A stretch of DNA of 64,000 nt. It comes from Hymenobacter nivis (lineage in GTDB: Bacteria > Bacteroidota > Bacteroidia > Cytophagales > Hymenobacteraceae). The stretch is from the NCBI RefSeq assembly GCF_006439025.1, contig NZ_RCYZ01000009.1:63868-127867 (forward strand), read 5' to 3'. Shown in pieces: positions 1-7,214 of this stretch. The translations under genes and the position numbers were made by a program. The notes below the pieces were generated by a model, which was given only the letters and a program-made list of their open reading frames with translations, was not told the origin of the DNA and did not search any database. Within the stretch, counting starts at the first letter, position 1. Each line of letters opens with the position of its first letter.

Positions 1-113
1 CGATGCTGGGGGCCCGGCCCGGGGGCCCAGCCGGGGCCCCGGCGCCTGCCGAAGCAACTGAGCCCACGGCCAGCCTGCAGCAAGAGCCCGAGCTAGACCG
101 CCTACCTTTCTAG
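1..113 (+). CDS. C-terminal tail of a truncated gene, SSB-like tip
   Basis: An open frame enters from the left edge and stops at the TAG at 111-113. The visible tail is rich in Gly, Pro and Ala and ends EPELDRLPF. An unstructured linker closed by an acidic tip with a final Pro-Phe is the usual design of single-stranded DNA-binding protein C-termini (typically DDDLPF), which recruit repair and replication partners. In Bacteroidota ssb is commonly found close to gld genes, and gldD follows here, so an SSB identity is plausible. The folded OB domain lies outside the window, so this is inferred from only about 36 residues. Another protein with a disordered tail, including GldE, cannot be excluded. 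Confidence 0.45.
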   Translation, partial: MLGARPGGPAGAPAPAEATEPTASLQQEPELDRLPF

Positions 114-141
114 TCTCCTATTTGCAACAATCCTTTCAAGA

Positions 142-170
142 AGCCCTGGCACTGCGCCGGGGCTTTTTTC
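142..170 (+). terminator. Rho-independent terminator after the partial gene
   Basis: AGCCCTGGC at 142-150 pairs with GCCGGGGCT at 156-164 through one G-T wobble, and a run of T follows. It would end the transcript entering from the left and separate it from gldD. Confidence 0.7.
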
Positions 171-188
171 GTTGCGGCGGGGCGGGAG

Positions 189-196
189 TACCTTTG
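189..196 (+). promoter_or_regulatory. Candidate -7 box of the gldD promoter
   Basis: TACCTTTG matches the Bacteroidota primary-sigma -7 consensus TAnnTTTG and lies 28 bases before the gldD start, just after a terminator. A TTG at 172-174 is closer than the usual -33 spacing, so the -33 element is uncertain. Confidence 0.55.
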
Positions 197-223
197 AACG
201 GCGGCGACCATTAATAGCAATCC

Positions 224-832
224 GTGAAACATTCAACTTTTTTGCCGCGCTTCGCGGGCCGGCTGGCGTGGCTGGGGGCCCTGGCCCTTGGGCTAGCCGC
301 CTGCACGGCCGCGCCCGATTTCACGCCCAAGCCCAAGGGCTACAACCGCATCGTGCTGCCGCCGCACCGCTACCGGGCCCTGCCGGGCAACCACCCCTAC
401 TCGTTCGAGTACTCGCAGTCGGCAGTAGTAAAGCGCGACTCGTCGTACATGGCGCAGCCGCACTGGCTGAACATTTACTACCCGCAACTTCACGCCAACG
501 TGCAGATTACGTACATGGACGTGGCCCGCGACCGGCGCCTCTATAATAAGATGATGGAGGACGCCCGCAAGCTCACCGGCAAGCACCAGGTGAAGGCCAC
601 GGCCATCGACGAGCGCGTGCTGAAAATGCCCAACGGCATGCGTGCCTCGGTATTTGAGCTGTCGGGCGAGGTGCCGAGCCAGTTTCAGTTTTATACCACC
701 GACAGCACCCGGCACTTTCTGCGCGGGGCCCTGTACTTCCAAACCGCCACCGCCAACGACTCGCTGGCCCCGGTGATTGAGTACGTAAAAACCGACATGG
801 TGCAGATGTTGAATACCTTGAAATACAAGTAG
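224..832 (+). CDS. gldD: Gliding motility lipoprotein GldD
   Basis: This 202-residue protein begins at a GTG. It has a short basic N-terminus, a hydrophobic stretch and a lipobox ending LAAC with Cys27, so it should be a lipoprotein. The following TPKPKGYNRI...P and HPYSFEYSQSA segments are typical of the GldD family, needed for gliding and T9SS function in Flavobacterium johnsoniae. The length suits the family. It probably acts in the periplasm anchored to the envelope; its exact molecular role is not established. It stands alone between an upstream terminator and recG. No membrane segment is visible beyond the signal peptide. The GTG start is chosen because it gives a complete lipoprotein signal and lies just after the candidate promoter. 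Confidence 0.9.
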   Translation: MKHSTFLPRFAGRLAWLGALALGLAACTAAPDFTPKPKGYNRIVLPPHRYRALPGNHPYSFEYSQSAVVKRDSSYMAQPHWLNIYYPQLHANVQITYMDVARDRRLYNKMMEDARKLTGKHQVKATAIDERVLKMPNGMRASVFELSGEVPSQFQFYTTDSTRHFLRGALYFQTATANDSLAPVIEYVKTDMVQMLNTLKYK

Positions 833-856
833 TTATTTGATATTTTCAACCGCCAG

Positions 857-904
857 TTGGCATTGTTTCGCGCTAATTAATGCCAATATATTCAGCGCGT
901 TTTT
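857..904 (+). other. Two interlocking inverted repeats upstream of recG
   Basis: TTGGCATT (857-864) pairs with AATGCCAA (879-886), while CGCGCT inside its loop (869-874) pairs with AGCGCG (894-899), which is followed by TTTTT. The stems interlock, so the RNA could form a pseudoknot or switch between two exclusive hairpins, the second resembling a terminator. The position between gldD and recG fits a gldD terminator or an attenuator. Confidence 0.45.
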
Positions 905-959
905 GGCCTCGCAAAGGAGCCATCGGCGTGTTAAATAATGCTGTTAACCGTTAAATGAA

Positions 960-3053
960 ATGAGTTTCTTTAGTACCCGGCTGGAGTTTTTGCGGGGCGT
1001 GGGGGCCCAGCGGGGGCAGCTGCTGGGCAAGGAGCTGGGCCTGTTCACCTACGGCGACCTGATCCAGCGCTACCCGTTCCGGTACCTCGACCGGACGCAG
1101 TTTTACAACGTCGTCGATTTGCACGAAGACCTGCCGTATGTGCAGGTGAAGGGTATTTTGCGCAACCGCCAGCTGGTGGGCGAGGGCCCCAAGCAGCGCC
1201 TCACGGCCACGCTGAGCGACGCCAGCGGCGACCTGGACTTGGTATGGTTCAAGGGCATTAAGTGGATGCAGCAAATCGTGCAGAACCAGAAGGAATACAT
1301 CCTGTTTGGCAAGCCCACGATGTTCAACGGGCGGCCCCAGATGGCCCACCCTGAGCTGGAGGAAGTGACCGAAGCCAAGGCGGGCCAGAGCTTCTTGCAG
1401 CCGGTGTATAACACTAGCGAAAAGCTCAAAAACTACCACCGCGTGGATAGCAAGGCCATCATGCGCATGGTGGCCGACTTGCTGAAGATTGCGCTGCCCC
1501 ACGTGACCGAGACGCTCTCGCCGGCCCTCGTGGAGCAGTACGCGCTGATGGGCAAGGCCCAGGCGATGCAGCAGATTCACTTTCCTCAAAACCCGGACCT
1601 GCTGGCCGCGGCGCGGTTCCGGCTCAAGTTCGAGGAGCTGTTCTATATCCAGCTCAAGCTGTTGCGCCAGAAGGACCAACGCAAGGTGACGCTGGCCGGA
1701 CAGATTTTCAACCAAGTGCCCACGCTGGTTGACTTCTACAACAACCACCTCAGCTTCGACCTCACGGGGGCCCAAAAGCGCGTCATCCACGACATCTACA
1801 AGGACTTCTGCGCCGGCCAGCAGATGAACCGCTTGCTGCAGGGCGACGTGGGCTCGGGCAAAACCATCGTGGCCTTCATCGCCATGCTAATGGCGGCCGA
1901 CAACGGGGCCCAAAGCTGCCTGATGGCCCCCACCGAAATCTTGGCCGACCAGCATTACCAGGGCCTCAAGGTGTACGCCGACGCGCTGGGCATTCACCTG
2001 GGCAAGCTCACGGGCAGCACCCGCACGGCTCAGCGCCGCGTGCTGCACGAGGAGCTGCGCAACGGCACCATGCACATGCTGGTGGGCACCCACGCGCTGC
2101 TGGAGGACGTGGTGCAGTTCCGCAACCTGGGCCTGACAATTATGGACGAGCAGCACCGCTTCGGGGTGGCGCAGCGCTCGAAGCTGTGGCAGAAGAACCC
2201 GCACGTTATCCCGCACGTGCTGGTGATGACGGCCACGCCCATCCCGCGCACGCTGGCCATGACGCTGTATGGCGACCTCGACGTGAGCGTGATTGACGAG
2301 CTGCCGGCCGGCCGCAAGCCCATTGTGACGGTGCACCGCTACGATGCCAACCGCCTGAAAGTGTTCGAGTTCATCCGGCAGCAGGTACTGCTCGGGCGGC
2401 AGGCCTACATTGTATATCCGCTGATTGAAGAGTCGGAAACCCTGGACTACAAGGACCTGACCGACGGCTACGAGAGCGTGACGCGCGCCTTCCCAGAGAT
2501 GCAGATCAGCATGGTGCACGGGCGCATGAAGCCGGAGGAAAAGGACTTCGAAATGGCCCGCTTCGTGAAGAAGGAAACCCAAATAATGGTGGCCACCACC
2601 GTGATTGAGGTGGGCGTGAACGTGCCCAACTCGTCGGTGATGGTGATTGAGTCGGCCGAACGGTTCGGCCTCTCGCAGCTGCACCAGCTGCGGGGCCGCG
2701 TGGGCCGCGGCGCCGACCAGAGCTATTGCATCCTCATGTCGGGCTTCAAGCTGAGCAAGGACGCCCGCACCCGCCTCGAAACGATGGTGCGCACCAACAA
2801 CGGCTTTGAAATTGCTGACATTGACCTGAAGCTTAGGGGCCCGGGCGACCTAATGGGCACCCAGCAAAGCGGCGTGCTCGACCTACTCATCGCCGACCTG
2901 GCCAAGGACGGGCGCATCCTCAGCGAGAGCCGCGCCGCCGCGCAGTCGCTGCTGGCGGAAGACCCGGAACTGGCGCGGCCCGAAAACGGCAACATCCGCC
3001 ACCACATTGACAGCCTACCCGCCACGGCTGTGAACTGGAGCCGCATCAGCTAG
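960..3053 (+). CDS. recG: ATP-dependent DNA helicase RecG
   Basis: The 697-residue product has the normal RecG length and layout: an N-terminal wedge/OB region (about residues 1-230), then two RecA-like motor domains. Walker A reads GDVGSGKT near residue 295, motif II reads MDEQHRFG near residue 395 and motif III TATPIPRT follows. Motif VI reads QLRGRVGRG, and the C-terminal part keeps the family signature LRGPGDLMGTQQSG. RecG remodels stalled replication forks and branched recombination intermediates in the cytoplasm. It is monocistronic between the folded region after gldD and a bidirectional terminator. The ATG at 960 lies in a TTAAATGAAATG context without a clear Shine-Dalgarno sequence, as is normal in Bacteroidota. 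Confidence 0.97.
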   Translation: MSFFSTRLEFLRGVGAQRGQLLGKELGLFTYGDLIQRYPFRYLDRTQFYNVVDLHEDLPYVQVKGILRNRQLVGEGPKQRLTATLSDASGDLDLVWFKGIKWMQQIVQNQKEYILFGKPTMFNGRPQMAHPELEEVTEAKAGQSFLQPVYNTSEKLKNYHRVDSKAIMRMVADLLKIALPHVTETLSPALVEQYALMGKAQAMQQIHFPQNPDLLAAARFRLKFEELFYIQLKLLRQKDQRKVTLAGQIFNQVPTLVDFYNNHLSFDLTGAQKRVIHDIYKDFCAGQQMNRLLQGDVGSGKTIVAFIAMLMAADNGAQSCLMAPTEILADQHYQGLKVYADALGIHLGKLTGSTRTAQRRVLHEELRNGTMHMLVGTHALLEDVVQFRNLGLTIMDEQHRFGVAQRSKLWQKNPHVIPHVLVMTATPIPRTLAMTLYGDLDVSVIDELPAGRKPIVTVHRYDANRLKVFEFIRQQVLLGRQAYIVYPLIEESETLDYKDLTDGYESVTRAFPEMQISMVHGRMKPEEKDFEMARFVKKETQIMVATTVIEVGVNVPNSSVMVIESAERFGLSQLHQLRGRVGRGADQSYCILMSGFKLSKDARTRLETMVRTNNGFEIADIDLKLRGPGDLMGTQQSGVLDLLIADLAKDGRILSESRAAAQSLLAEDPELARPENGNIRHHIDSLPATAVNWSRIS

Positions 3054-3063
3054 GGCGCAGGCC

Positions 3064-3097
3064 AAAAAAAGCGGCTCCGAAAGAAGCCGCTTTTTTT
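3064..3097. terminator. Bidirectional terminator between recG and a convergent small gene
   Basis: A7-GCGGCT at 3064-3076 pairs with AGCCGC-T7 at 3085-3097 around an 8-base loop. With A and T tracts on opposite sides it can act on both strands, serving recG and the minus-strand gene ending at 3100. Confidence 0.85.
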
Positions 3098-3099
3098 GG

Positions 3100-3318
3100 T
3101 TAAAACAATGCCAGGGCGCTGGAAAAAGCAGCCTGCTGTGAGCCAGCGGGCTCCGTATGGCGCACCAGCAGCACCGGAGCCCTGTTGGCGGCAGCACGCT
3201 GGTTGGCGGGGGCCGTCAGCTCGCCGAAGGTGGTAACGATGACGGGTGGATTGGGGCGCGACCAGCGCCCGATAACCACGAAACTCAGAAGTAGAAAAAG
3301 TTTTCCTAAGGTTTTCAT
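3100..3318 (-). CDS. Small putative secreted protein, unknown function
   Basis: This 72-residue open frame starts at an ATG and opens with MKTLGKLFLLLSFVVIG, a good signal peptide or membrane anchor. The rest is polar and Ala-rich with no motif I recognise. It ends 3 bases from a bidirectional terminator convergent with recG, which supports a genuine transcription unit. A longer frame in another phase overlaps the same DNA but lacks a sensible N-terminus. No TAnnTTTG box is visible upstream on the minus strand, so expression is uncertain. It could be a small envelope protein or a chance frame. Confidence 0.45.
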   Translation of the reverse strand: MKTLGKLFLLLSFVVIGRWSRPNPPVIVTTFGELTAPANQRAAANRAPVLLVRHTEPAGSQQAAFSSALALF

Positions 3319-3638
3319 AAAGTAGTATGCCTTGCGGCGTGGAAAGAATAGTTCTTGAAATATTTACAATCAATCAATATGTAAACCAATAGGCAACCGT
3401 TGCGTTGGCAAGTTACGCCATTTGGTGGGAATGCTTGAACATTGCGATTATGCTTTAAACGGTGCCATTATACGGATGTTTATTTGCGGTAGTTGTGTTT
3501 ATGCTACCTTTTTGTTACCAATCCAGCGCATACTAACGCCGCACCGTTGCGCTACCCGGGCCGCAAGCAAGCGCTACATTTGGCGTACGGGGTCTCGAGC
3601 GCGGCCGACCGTTCCAGTATTAATCTAATTTTCACTAA
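3319..3638. other. Intergenic region, mostly without assigned content
   Basis: This 320-base stretch separates the small minus-strand gene from the next plus-strand gene. It is more AT-rich than its neighbours (about 3319-3530). The only interpretable element is a TACATTTG box near its right end. A short plus-strand open frame at 3422-3628 has no recognisable features and is not called. Confidence 0.5.
3575..3582 (+). promoter_or_regulatory. Candidate -7 box upstream of the secreted protein at 3639
   Basis: TACATTTG fits TAnnTTTG and lies 56 bases before the ATG at 3639. No convincing -33 TTTG sits at the usual 17-22 base spacing. Confidence 0.45.
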
Positions 3639-5108
3639 ATGCGATACCATAAAATTGGCACCCTCTTGGCCGCAGCAGGGCTGCTCACGCTCGCGGCCCC
3701 CACGTGGGCCCAAAAGGTCAAATCCGTGCCGTTCAGCTACCAGCCTGAGCAGGGCGCTGACCGCTACGACAGCCGCGTACCCGTCAAAACGCTGCCGCTG
3801 GCCGATGGCAGCGGCTTCATCATTTTGGCCCACCAGGCCAACGGCGGCTACGCCGTGGAGCGCTACGACCAAGCCCTGAAAAAGCAGTGGGAAGCCGCCC
3901 TGCCCGTGGCCCCGGGCGAAACGGTAGAGGCCTTCGCGCTGGGCCCCGAGCAGGCCTGGGTGGTGCTGCACCACAAAGACGAAAGCAGCCAGAACCTGAC
4001 CGTGCACCCGGTGGGCCTGCGCACCGGCCAGCCGGGGCCCCCAGTGGTGCTGGTGGCAGCCCCCGCCCGCGACCGCCGCCCGGGCGTGGCCATCTCGCCC
4101 GATGGCACGCGCCTGCTGGCCTTTGCCTACCAAACCCGGGAGGAACAGATCAGGGCCCTCGACGCGACGCTGTTTGACCAGCAGCTGCGCAAGGTGCTGA
4201 GCCGGACGTACGACTTCCGGACCACGCGCGATTTCTTCTCGCCCAACGTGCTGGTGGCCAACGATGGGGCCCAGCTCGTGACGATGCTCAGCGACGGCAT
4301 GAGCAAGCTGACCGTGCGCCGCTACCCGGCCACGCCCGACGCGCCCACCCAGCCCACGCCGGTGCCGGTGCTGGGCGTGCCGGTGGGCGGCGTGTTCGGG
4401 GGCCGCACCATCCGCATCCGCGATGCCCGGTTTAAGCTGCTGCCCGACGGCCAGCTCTACGCCGCCGCCCTGGTATCCGACTACGATTCGGGTGAGCTGA
4501 CGGGGCTGAAGGTGGTGCGGTTTGATTTCGCCAAGAACGACATCAAGCTGAGCGACGAGGTACCCTTTGACGCAGCCTACCTGACTGCCGTGGGGCAGGC
4601 CACCGGGGCCCCAGCGCCCAAGCGGCTGGAAGATATTTACTTGGCCGACTTGCTGCTGACGCCCGAAAAAAACCTGGTGGTGCTGGCCGAGCGCCACTAC
4701 GAGGAAGGGGGGCCCGAACTGCCCGTGCACGCCCGCGAAATCCACGCCTTTGGCTACAACAGCTTTTCCCGGCCCAGCTGGCACAAGCTGATTGCCAAGG
4801 ACCAGACGGCTCCGGCCATCGACAGCTACACTGGCATCGGCTTCCGGGCGGCGGTGTTCAACGAAGAAATCCAACTGGTGACGTTGGAGACCCTGGCCGG
4901 CAAATCGGACCTATACTTGCGCCACCTGCCGGCATTAAACGGCGTGGCCTCGGCCCCGCAGCGCCTCAAGCTAAACGTGGCCGACGACCAGCAGCTGGCC
5001 TACGTGAAGGACTTCACGGCCTGGCTGGGGCCCAAAACCATCATCGGCATCAGCCGCCCCAGCAAGCGCTCCGCCGCCCTGCAGCTCAACCGGGTAGAGC
5101 TAAAATAG
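3639..5108 (+). CDS. Secreted protein of unknown function, propeller-like
   Basis: This 489-residue protein has a clear signal peptide (basic start, hydrophobic core, cleavage expected after PTWA at residue 24). The mature part is largely alternating beta-strand-like sequence with repeated patterns such as LPLADGSGFIIL, ISPDGTRLLAF and LLTPEKNLVVLAERHYE, which suggest a beta-propeller or WD40-like repeat fold (inference). No catalytic motif, lipobox or T9SS sorting domain is visible, so it probably ends up in the periplasm or outside the cell. It has its own candidate promoter and a strong terminator after it. I do not recognise a named family. Confidence 0.8.
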   Translation: MRYHKIGTLLAAAGLLTLAAPTWAQKVKSVPFSYQPEQGADRYDSRVPVKTLPLADGSGFIILAHQANGGYAVERYDQALKKQWEAALPVAPGETVEAFALGPEQAWVVLHHKDESSQNLTVHPVGLRTGQPGPPVVLVAAPARDRRPGVAISPDGTRLLAFAYQTREEQIRALDATLFDQQLRKVLSRTYDFRTTRDFFSPNVLVANDGAQLVTMLSDGMSKLTVRRYPATPDAPTQPTPVPVLGVPVGGVFGGRTIRIRDARFKLLPDGQLYAAALVSDYDSGELTGLKVVRFDFAKNDIKLSDEVPFDAAYLTAVGQATGAPAPKRLEDIYLADLLLTPEKNLVVLAERHYEEGGPELPVHAREIHAFGYNSFSRPSWHKLIAKDQTAPAIDSYTGIGFRAAVFNEEIQLVTLETLAGKSDLYLRHLPALNGVASAPQRLKLNVADDQQLAYVKDFTAWLGPKTIIGISRPSKRSAALQLNRVELK

Positions 5109-5121
5109 TGCAACCCGCTAA

Positions 5122-5168
5122 ACGTGAAAAGGGCCGCTCCTGAAACTCAGGAGCGGCCCTTTTCACGT
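5122..5168. terminator. Perfect long hairpin terminator
   Basis: Arms at 5122-5143 and 5147-5168 form a perfect stem of 22 base pairs with a 3-base loop, including AAAAGGGCCGCTCC and its complement. It lies between the convergent plus gene ending at 5108 and the minus gene ending at 5245, so it probably works in both directions. Confidence 0.85.
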
Positions 5169-5244
5169 CAAAATTTGCATCAGCAGAGAATCGTCCCCAA
5201 AATTCGACGAATCAGCTTTATCTGACAAATCCGAGGCTCGGCAC

Positions 5245-7032
5245 CTAGTAGATGTAGTCGTTGGCCTCGATGAGGCCGGCGGCCACGCGGCGGCGGGCGT
5301 CCTTCACGTTGAATAGGTCGGGCTTGGTGAAGCGCTTGAGGCCCATGCTCAGCAGGCGCTGCTCGTCGCCCTCGGTCATGCTGGCAATGGCTTCCTTGCC
5401 AGCTTTCTCCACGATGTCGATGGTATCGGAGAGGTACACGCGGGCCATGTCCAGTTCGCGGCTCAGGGCGTCCTCGCCTTTGGTGGCAATTTCCTTCTCC
5501 ACGCGCAGCAGGGTGCTCTCGGCCACGTAGGTTTTGATGGCCATGTCGGCAATATTGGTCAACACTTCCTGCTCCTTGGCGAGCGAGTTCATGTACTTCT
5601 GCACAGCTGTGCCGGCCACCATCAGAATGGCTTTCTTGAGGCCGTCGATGGCTTTTTTCTCGGCGGCGAACGGCGAGTCGTCACTTTCGCCCATGCTCGG
5701 AATGGCCAGCAACTCCTGCTGCACGGCCTGGGCAGGGCCCATCAGGTCGATTTCGCCCTTTAGGCCCTTCTTCAAAATCATGTCCACCGCCAGCATACGG
5801 TTGATTTCGTTCGTGCCCTCGAAGATGCGGTTGATGCGCGAGTCGCGGTAGGCGCGGTCCATCGGGTAGTCGGCCGAAAAGCCGTAGCCGCCGTAAATCT
5901 GCACGCCTTCATCTACCACGTAATCGAGCACTTCCGAGCCTTCCACTTTCAGGATGGCGCACTCCACGGCAAACTCGCGGGCGGCGCCCAGCAGGGCCTC
6001 GTTGCTGCCCTTGCCTTCGGCCAGCAGCCGCTGCTCCATGCGGTAGATGTCGTCGCCGGCGCGGTAAATGGCCGATTCCACGGCGTACATGCGGATGGCT
6101 TGCTGGGCCAGCTTGTAGCGAATGGCGCCGAACTTGCTGATGGGCAGCTTGAACTGCACCCGTTCGTTGGCGTATTTCACACTGTGAACAGCCGCGCTTT
6201 TGGCCCCACCCAGGCAGGCCGCGGCCAGCTTGATGCGGCCGATATTGAGCACGTTGAAGGCGATGAGGTGGCCTTTGCCAATCTCCCCCAGCACGTTCTC
6301 CTTAGGCACCAGCGCGTCGCTGAAAAACACCTGCCGCGTGCTGCTGCCTTTGATGCCCATCTTGTGCTCCTCGTTGCCGAGGCTCAGGCCGGGCGTGTCT
6401 TTGTCCACGATGAAGCCAGTGAACTGCTCCCCGTCAATTTTGGCAAACACGATGAATACGTCGGCAAAGCCGCCGTTGGTGATCCACATTTTTTGGCCGT
6501 TCAGCACGTAGTGAGTGCCTTCGGCATTCATCACGGCCTTGGTTTTGGCTCCCAGCGCATCAGAGCCCGAGCCGGGCTCGGTGAGGCAGTAGGCCCCCAT
6601 CAGGGTGCCGTCGGTGAGGCCGGGCAGGTATTTCTCCTTCTGCACGTCGTTGCCGAAGTACAGGATGGGCAGCATGGCGATGCCCGTGTGGGCCGCAAAG
6701 GCCACCGCAAACGAGTGGCCGCCGCCCACGCCTTCCGTCACGCGCAGCGCCGTGGGGAAGTCCATGTCCAGGCCCCCAAACTGCTCGGGAATGCTCACGC
6801 CGAACAGGCCTTGCTGGCCGGCTTTCGCCATCAGGCCGCGCATGAGGCCCTCCTCGTGGTTGTCGAGGCGCTCCAGCAGCGGCGTTACTTCCTGGGCCAC
6901 AAAGTCCAGGCAGGTCTCGTACATCAGGCGCTGCTCCTCACTGAAATCGGCCGGCGTGAAAACGTCCTGCGCATCGGTCGGCTTGATGATAAATTCGCCG
7001 CCCTTCACGACAGCTTTTTGGGATACTTCCAT
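5245..7032 (-). CDS. Acyl-CoA dehydrogenase, long form
   Basis: This 595-residue FAD enzyme should catalyse the first oxidation of beta-oxidation, acyl-CoA to trans-2-enoyl-CoA. The N-terminal helical domain is followed by the flavin-contacting segment YCLTEPGSGSDA and, near residues 385-410, by IYGGYGFSADYPMDRAYRD and FEGTNEI, whose Glu is the catalytic base in this family. About 170 extra C-terminal residues beyond the usual 380-residue core make it a long FadE-like form, common in Bacteroidota. It is separated from the thiolase gene by a terminator and has its own promoter region with two operator-like sites (7076-7093 and 7145-7162), so it appears to be a separately transcribed member of the locus. 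The electron acceptor is presumably ETF. Confidence 0.93.
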   Translation of the reverse strand: MEVSQKAVVKGGEFIIKPTDAQDVFTPADFSEEQRLMYETCLDFVAQEVTPLLERLDNHEEGLMRGLMAKAGQQGLFGVSIPEQFGGLDMDFPTALRVTEGVGGGHSFAVAFAAHTGIAMLPILYFGNDVQKEKYLPGLTDGTLMGAYCLTEPGSGSDALGAKTKAVMNAEGTHYVLNGQKMWITNGGFADVFIVFAKIDGEQFTGFIVDKDTPGLSLGNEEHKMGIKGSSTRQVFFSDALVPKENVLGEIGKGHLIAFNVLNIGRIKLAAACLGGAKSAAVHSVKYANERVQFKLPISKFGAIRYKLAQQAIRMYAVESAIYRAGDDIYRMEQRLLAEGKGSNEALLGAAREFAVECAILKVEGSEVLDYVVDEGVQIYGGYGFSADYPMDRAYRDSRINRIFEGTNEINRMLAVDMILKKGLKGEIDLMGPAQAVQQELLAIPSMGESDDSPFAAEKKAIDGLKKAILMVAGTAVQKYMNSLAKEQEVLTNIADMAIKTYVAESTLLRVEKEIATKGEDALSRELDMARVYLSDTIDIVEKAGKEAIASMTEGDEQRLLSMGLKRFTKPDLFNVKDARRRVAAGLIEANDYIY

Positions 7033-7075
7033 GACGGTTTTAAGTGAGGAGTTGGAGTAGATAGAGAAGGAAAGT

Positions 7076-7093
7076 GTTAGGCACGCCTACTAT
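7076..7093. promoter_or_regulatory. Candidate MarR operator, site a (leader of the acyl-CoA dehydrogenase gene)
   Basis: GTTAGGCACGCCTACTAT contains the dyad TAGGC-AC-GCCTA. It matches site b in 15 of 18 positions. It would lie about 30-47 bases downstream of the predicted transcription start, where a bound repressor would act as a roadblock. Confidence 0.55.
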
Positions 7094-7126
7094 ATGCAGC
7101 AAGTAGGGGCCCTAGGGTTTGGTACT

Positions 7127-7134
7127 GCAAGATA
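7127..7134 (-). promoter_or_regulatory. Candidate -7 box of the acyl-CoA dehydrogenase promoter
   Basis: On the minus strand this reads TATCTTGC, a near match to TAnnTTTG. It follows the AACAAATTT element next to site b by 4 bases, the same arrangement as at the marR promoter. The leader to the ATG at 7032 would be about 90 bases. Confidence 0.4.
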
Positions 7135-7144
7135 AACAAAATTT

Positions 7145-7162
7145 GTTAGGCGTGCCGACTAT
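7145..7162. promoter_or_regulatory. Candidate MarR operator, site b
   Basis: GTTAGGCGTGCCGACTAT overlaps the expected -33 region of the acyl-CoA dehydrogenase promoter. On the minus strand it continues into AACAAATTT, exactly as site c does upstream of marR. Confidence 0.55.
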
Positions 7163-7170
7163 TTAACCAA

Positions 7171-7200
7171 AAGAAAACCCCGAATGGTTCGGGGCTTCCT
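7171..7200 (-). terminator. Terminator of the thiolase transcript
   Basis: CCCCGAA (7178-7184) pairs with TTCGGGG (7188-7194). On the minus strand the stem is followed by TTTTCTTTT, ending transcription just after the thiolase gene and before the acyl-CoA dehydrogenase promoter. Confidence 0.8.
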
Positions 7201-7214
7201 TTTGCTGCGGGGCC

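Noticed and set aside
293..742. Minus-strand open frame of 149 residues opposite gldD
   Set aside because: It is the antisense shadow of a GC-rich gene; His/Val/Arg-rich with no domain. The same reasoning removes the many long antisense frames opposite recG, mutS, the acyl-CoA synthetase gene and others.
3422..3628. Plus-strand 68-residue frame in the gap before the secreted protein
   Set aside because: No recognisable features, and a TACATTTG box for the next gene lies inside it.
7076..7162. Sites a and b as part of a CRISPR-like array
   Set aside because: Only two copies 69 bases apart without regular spacers and no cas genes; a regulator site explains them.
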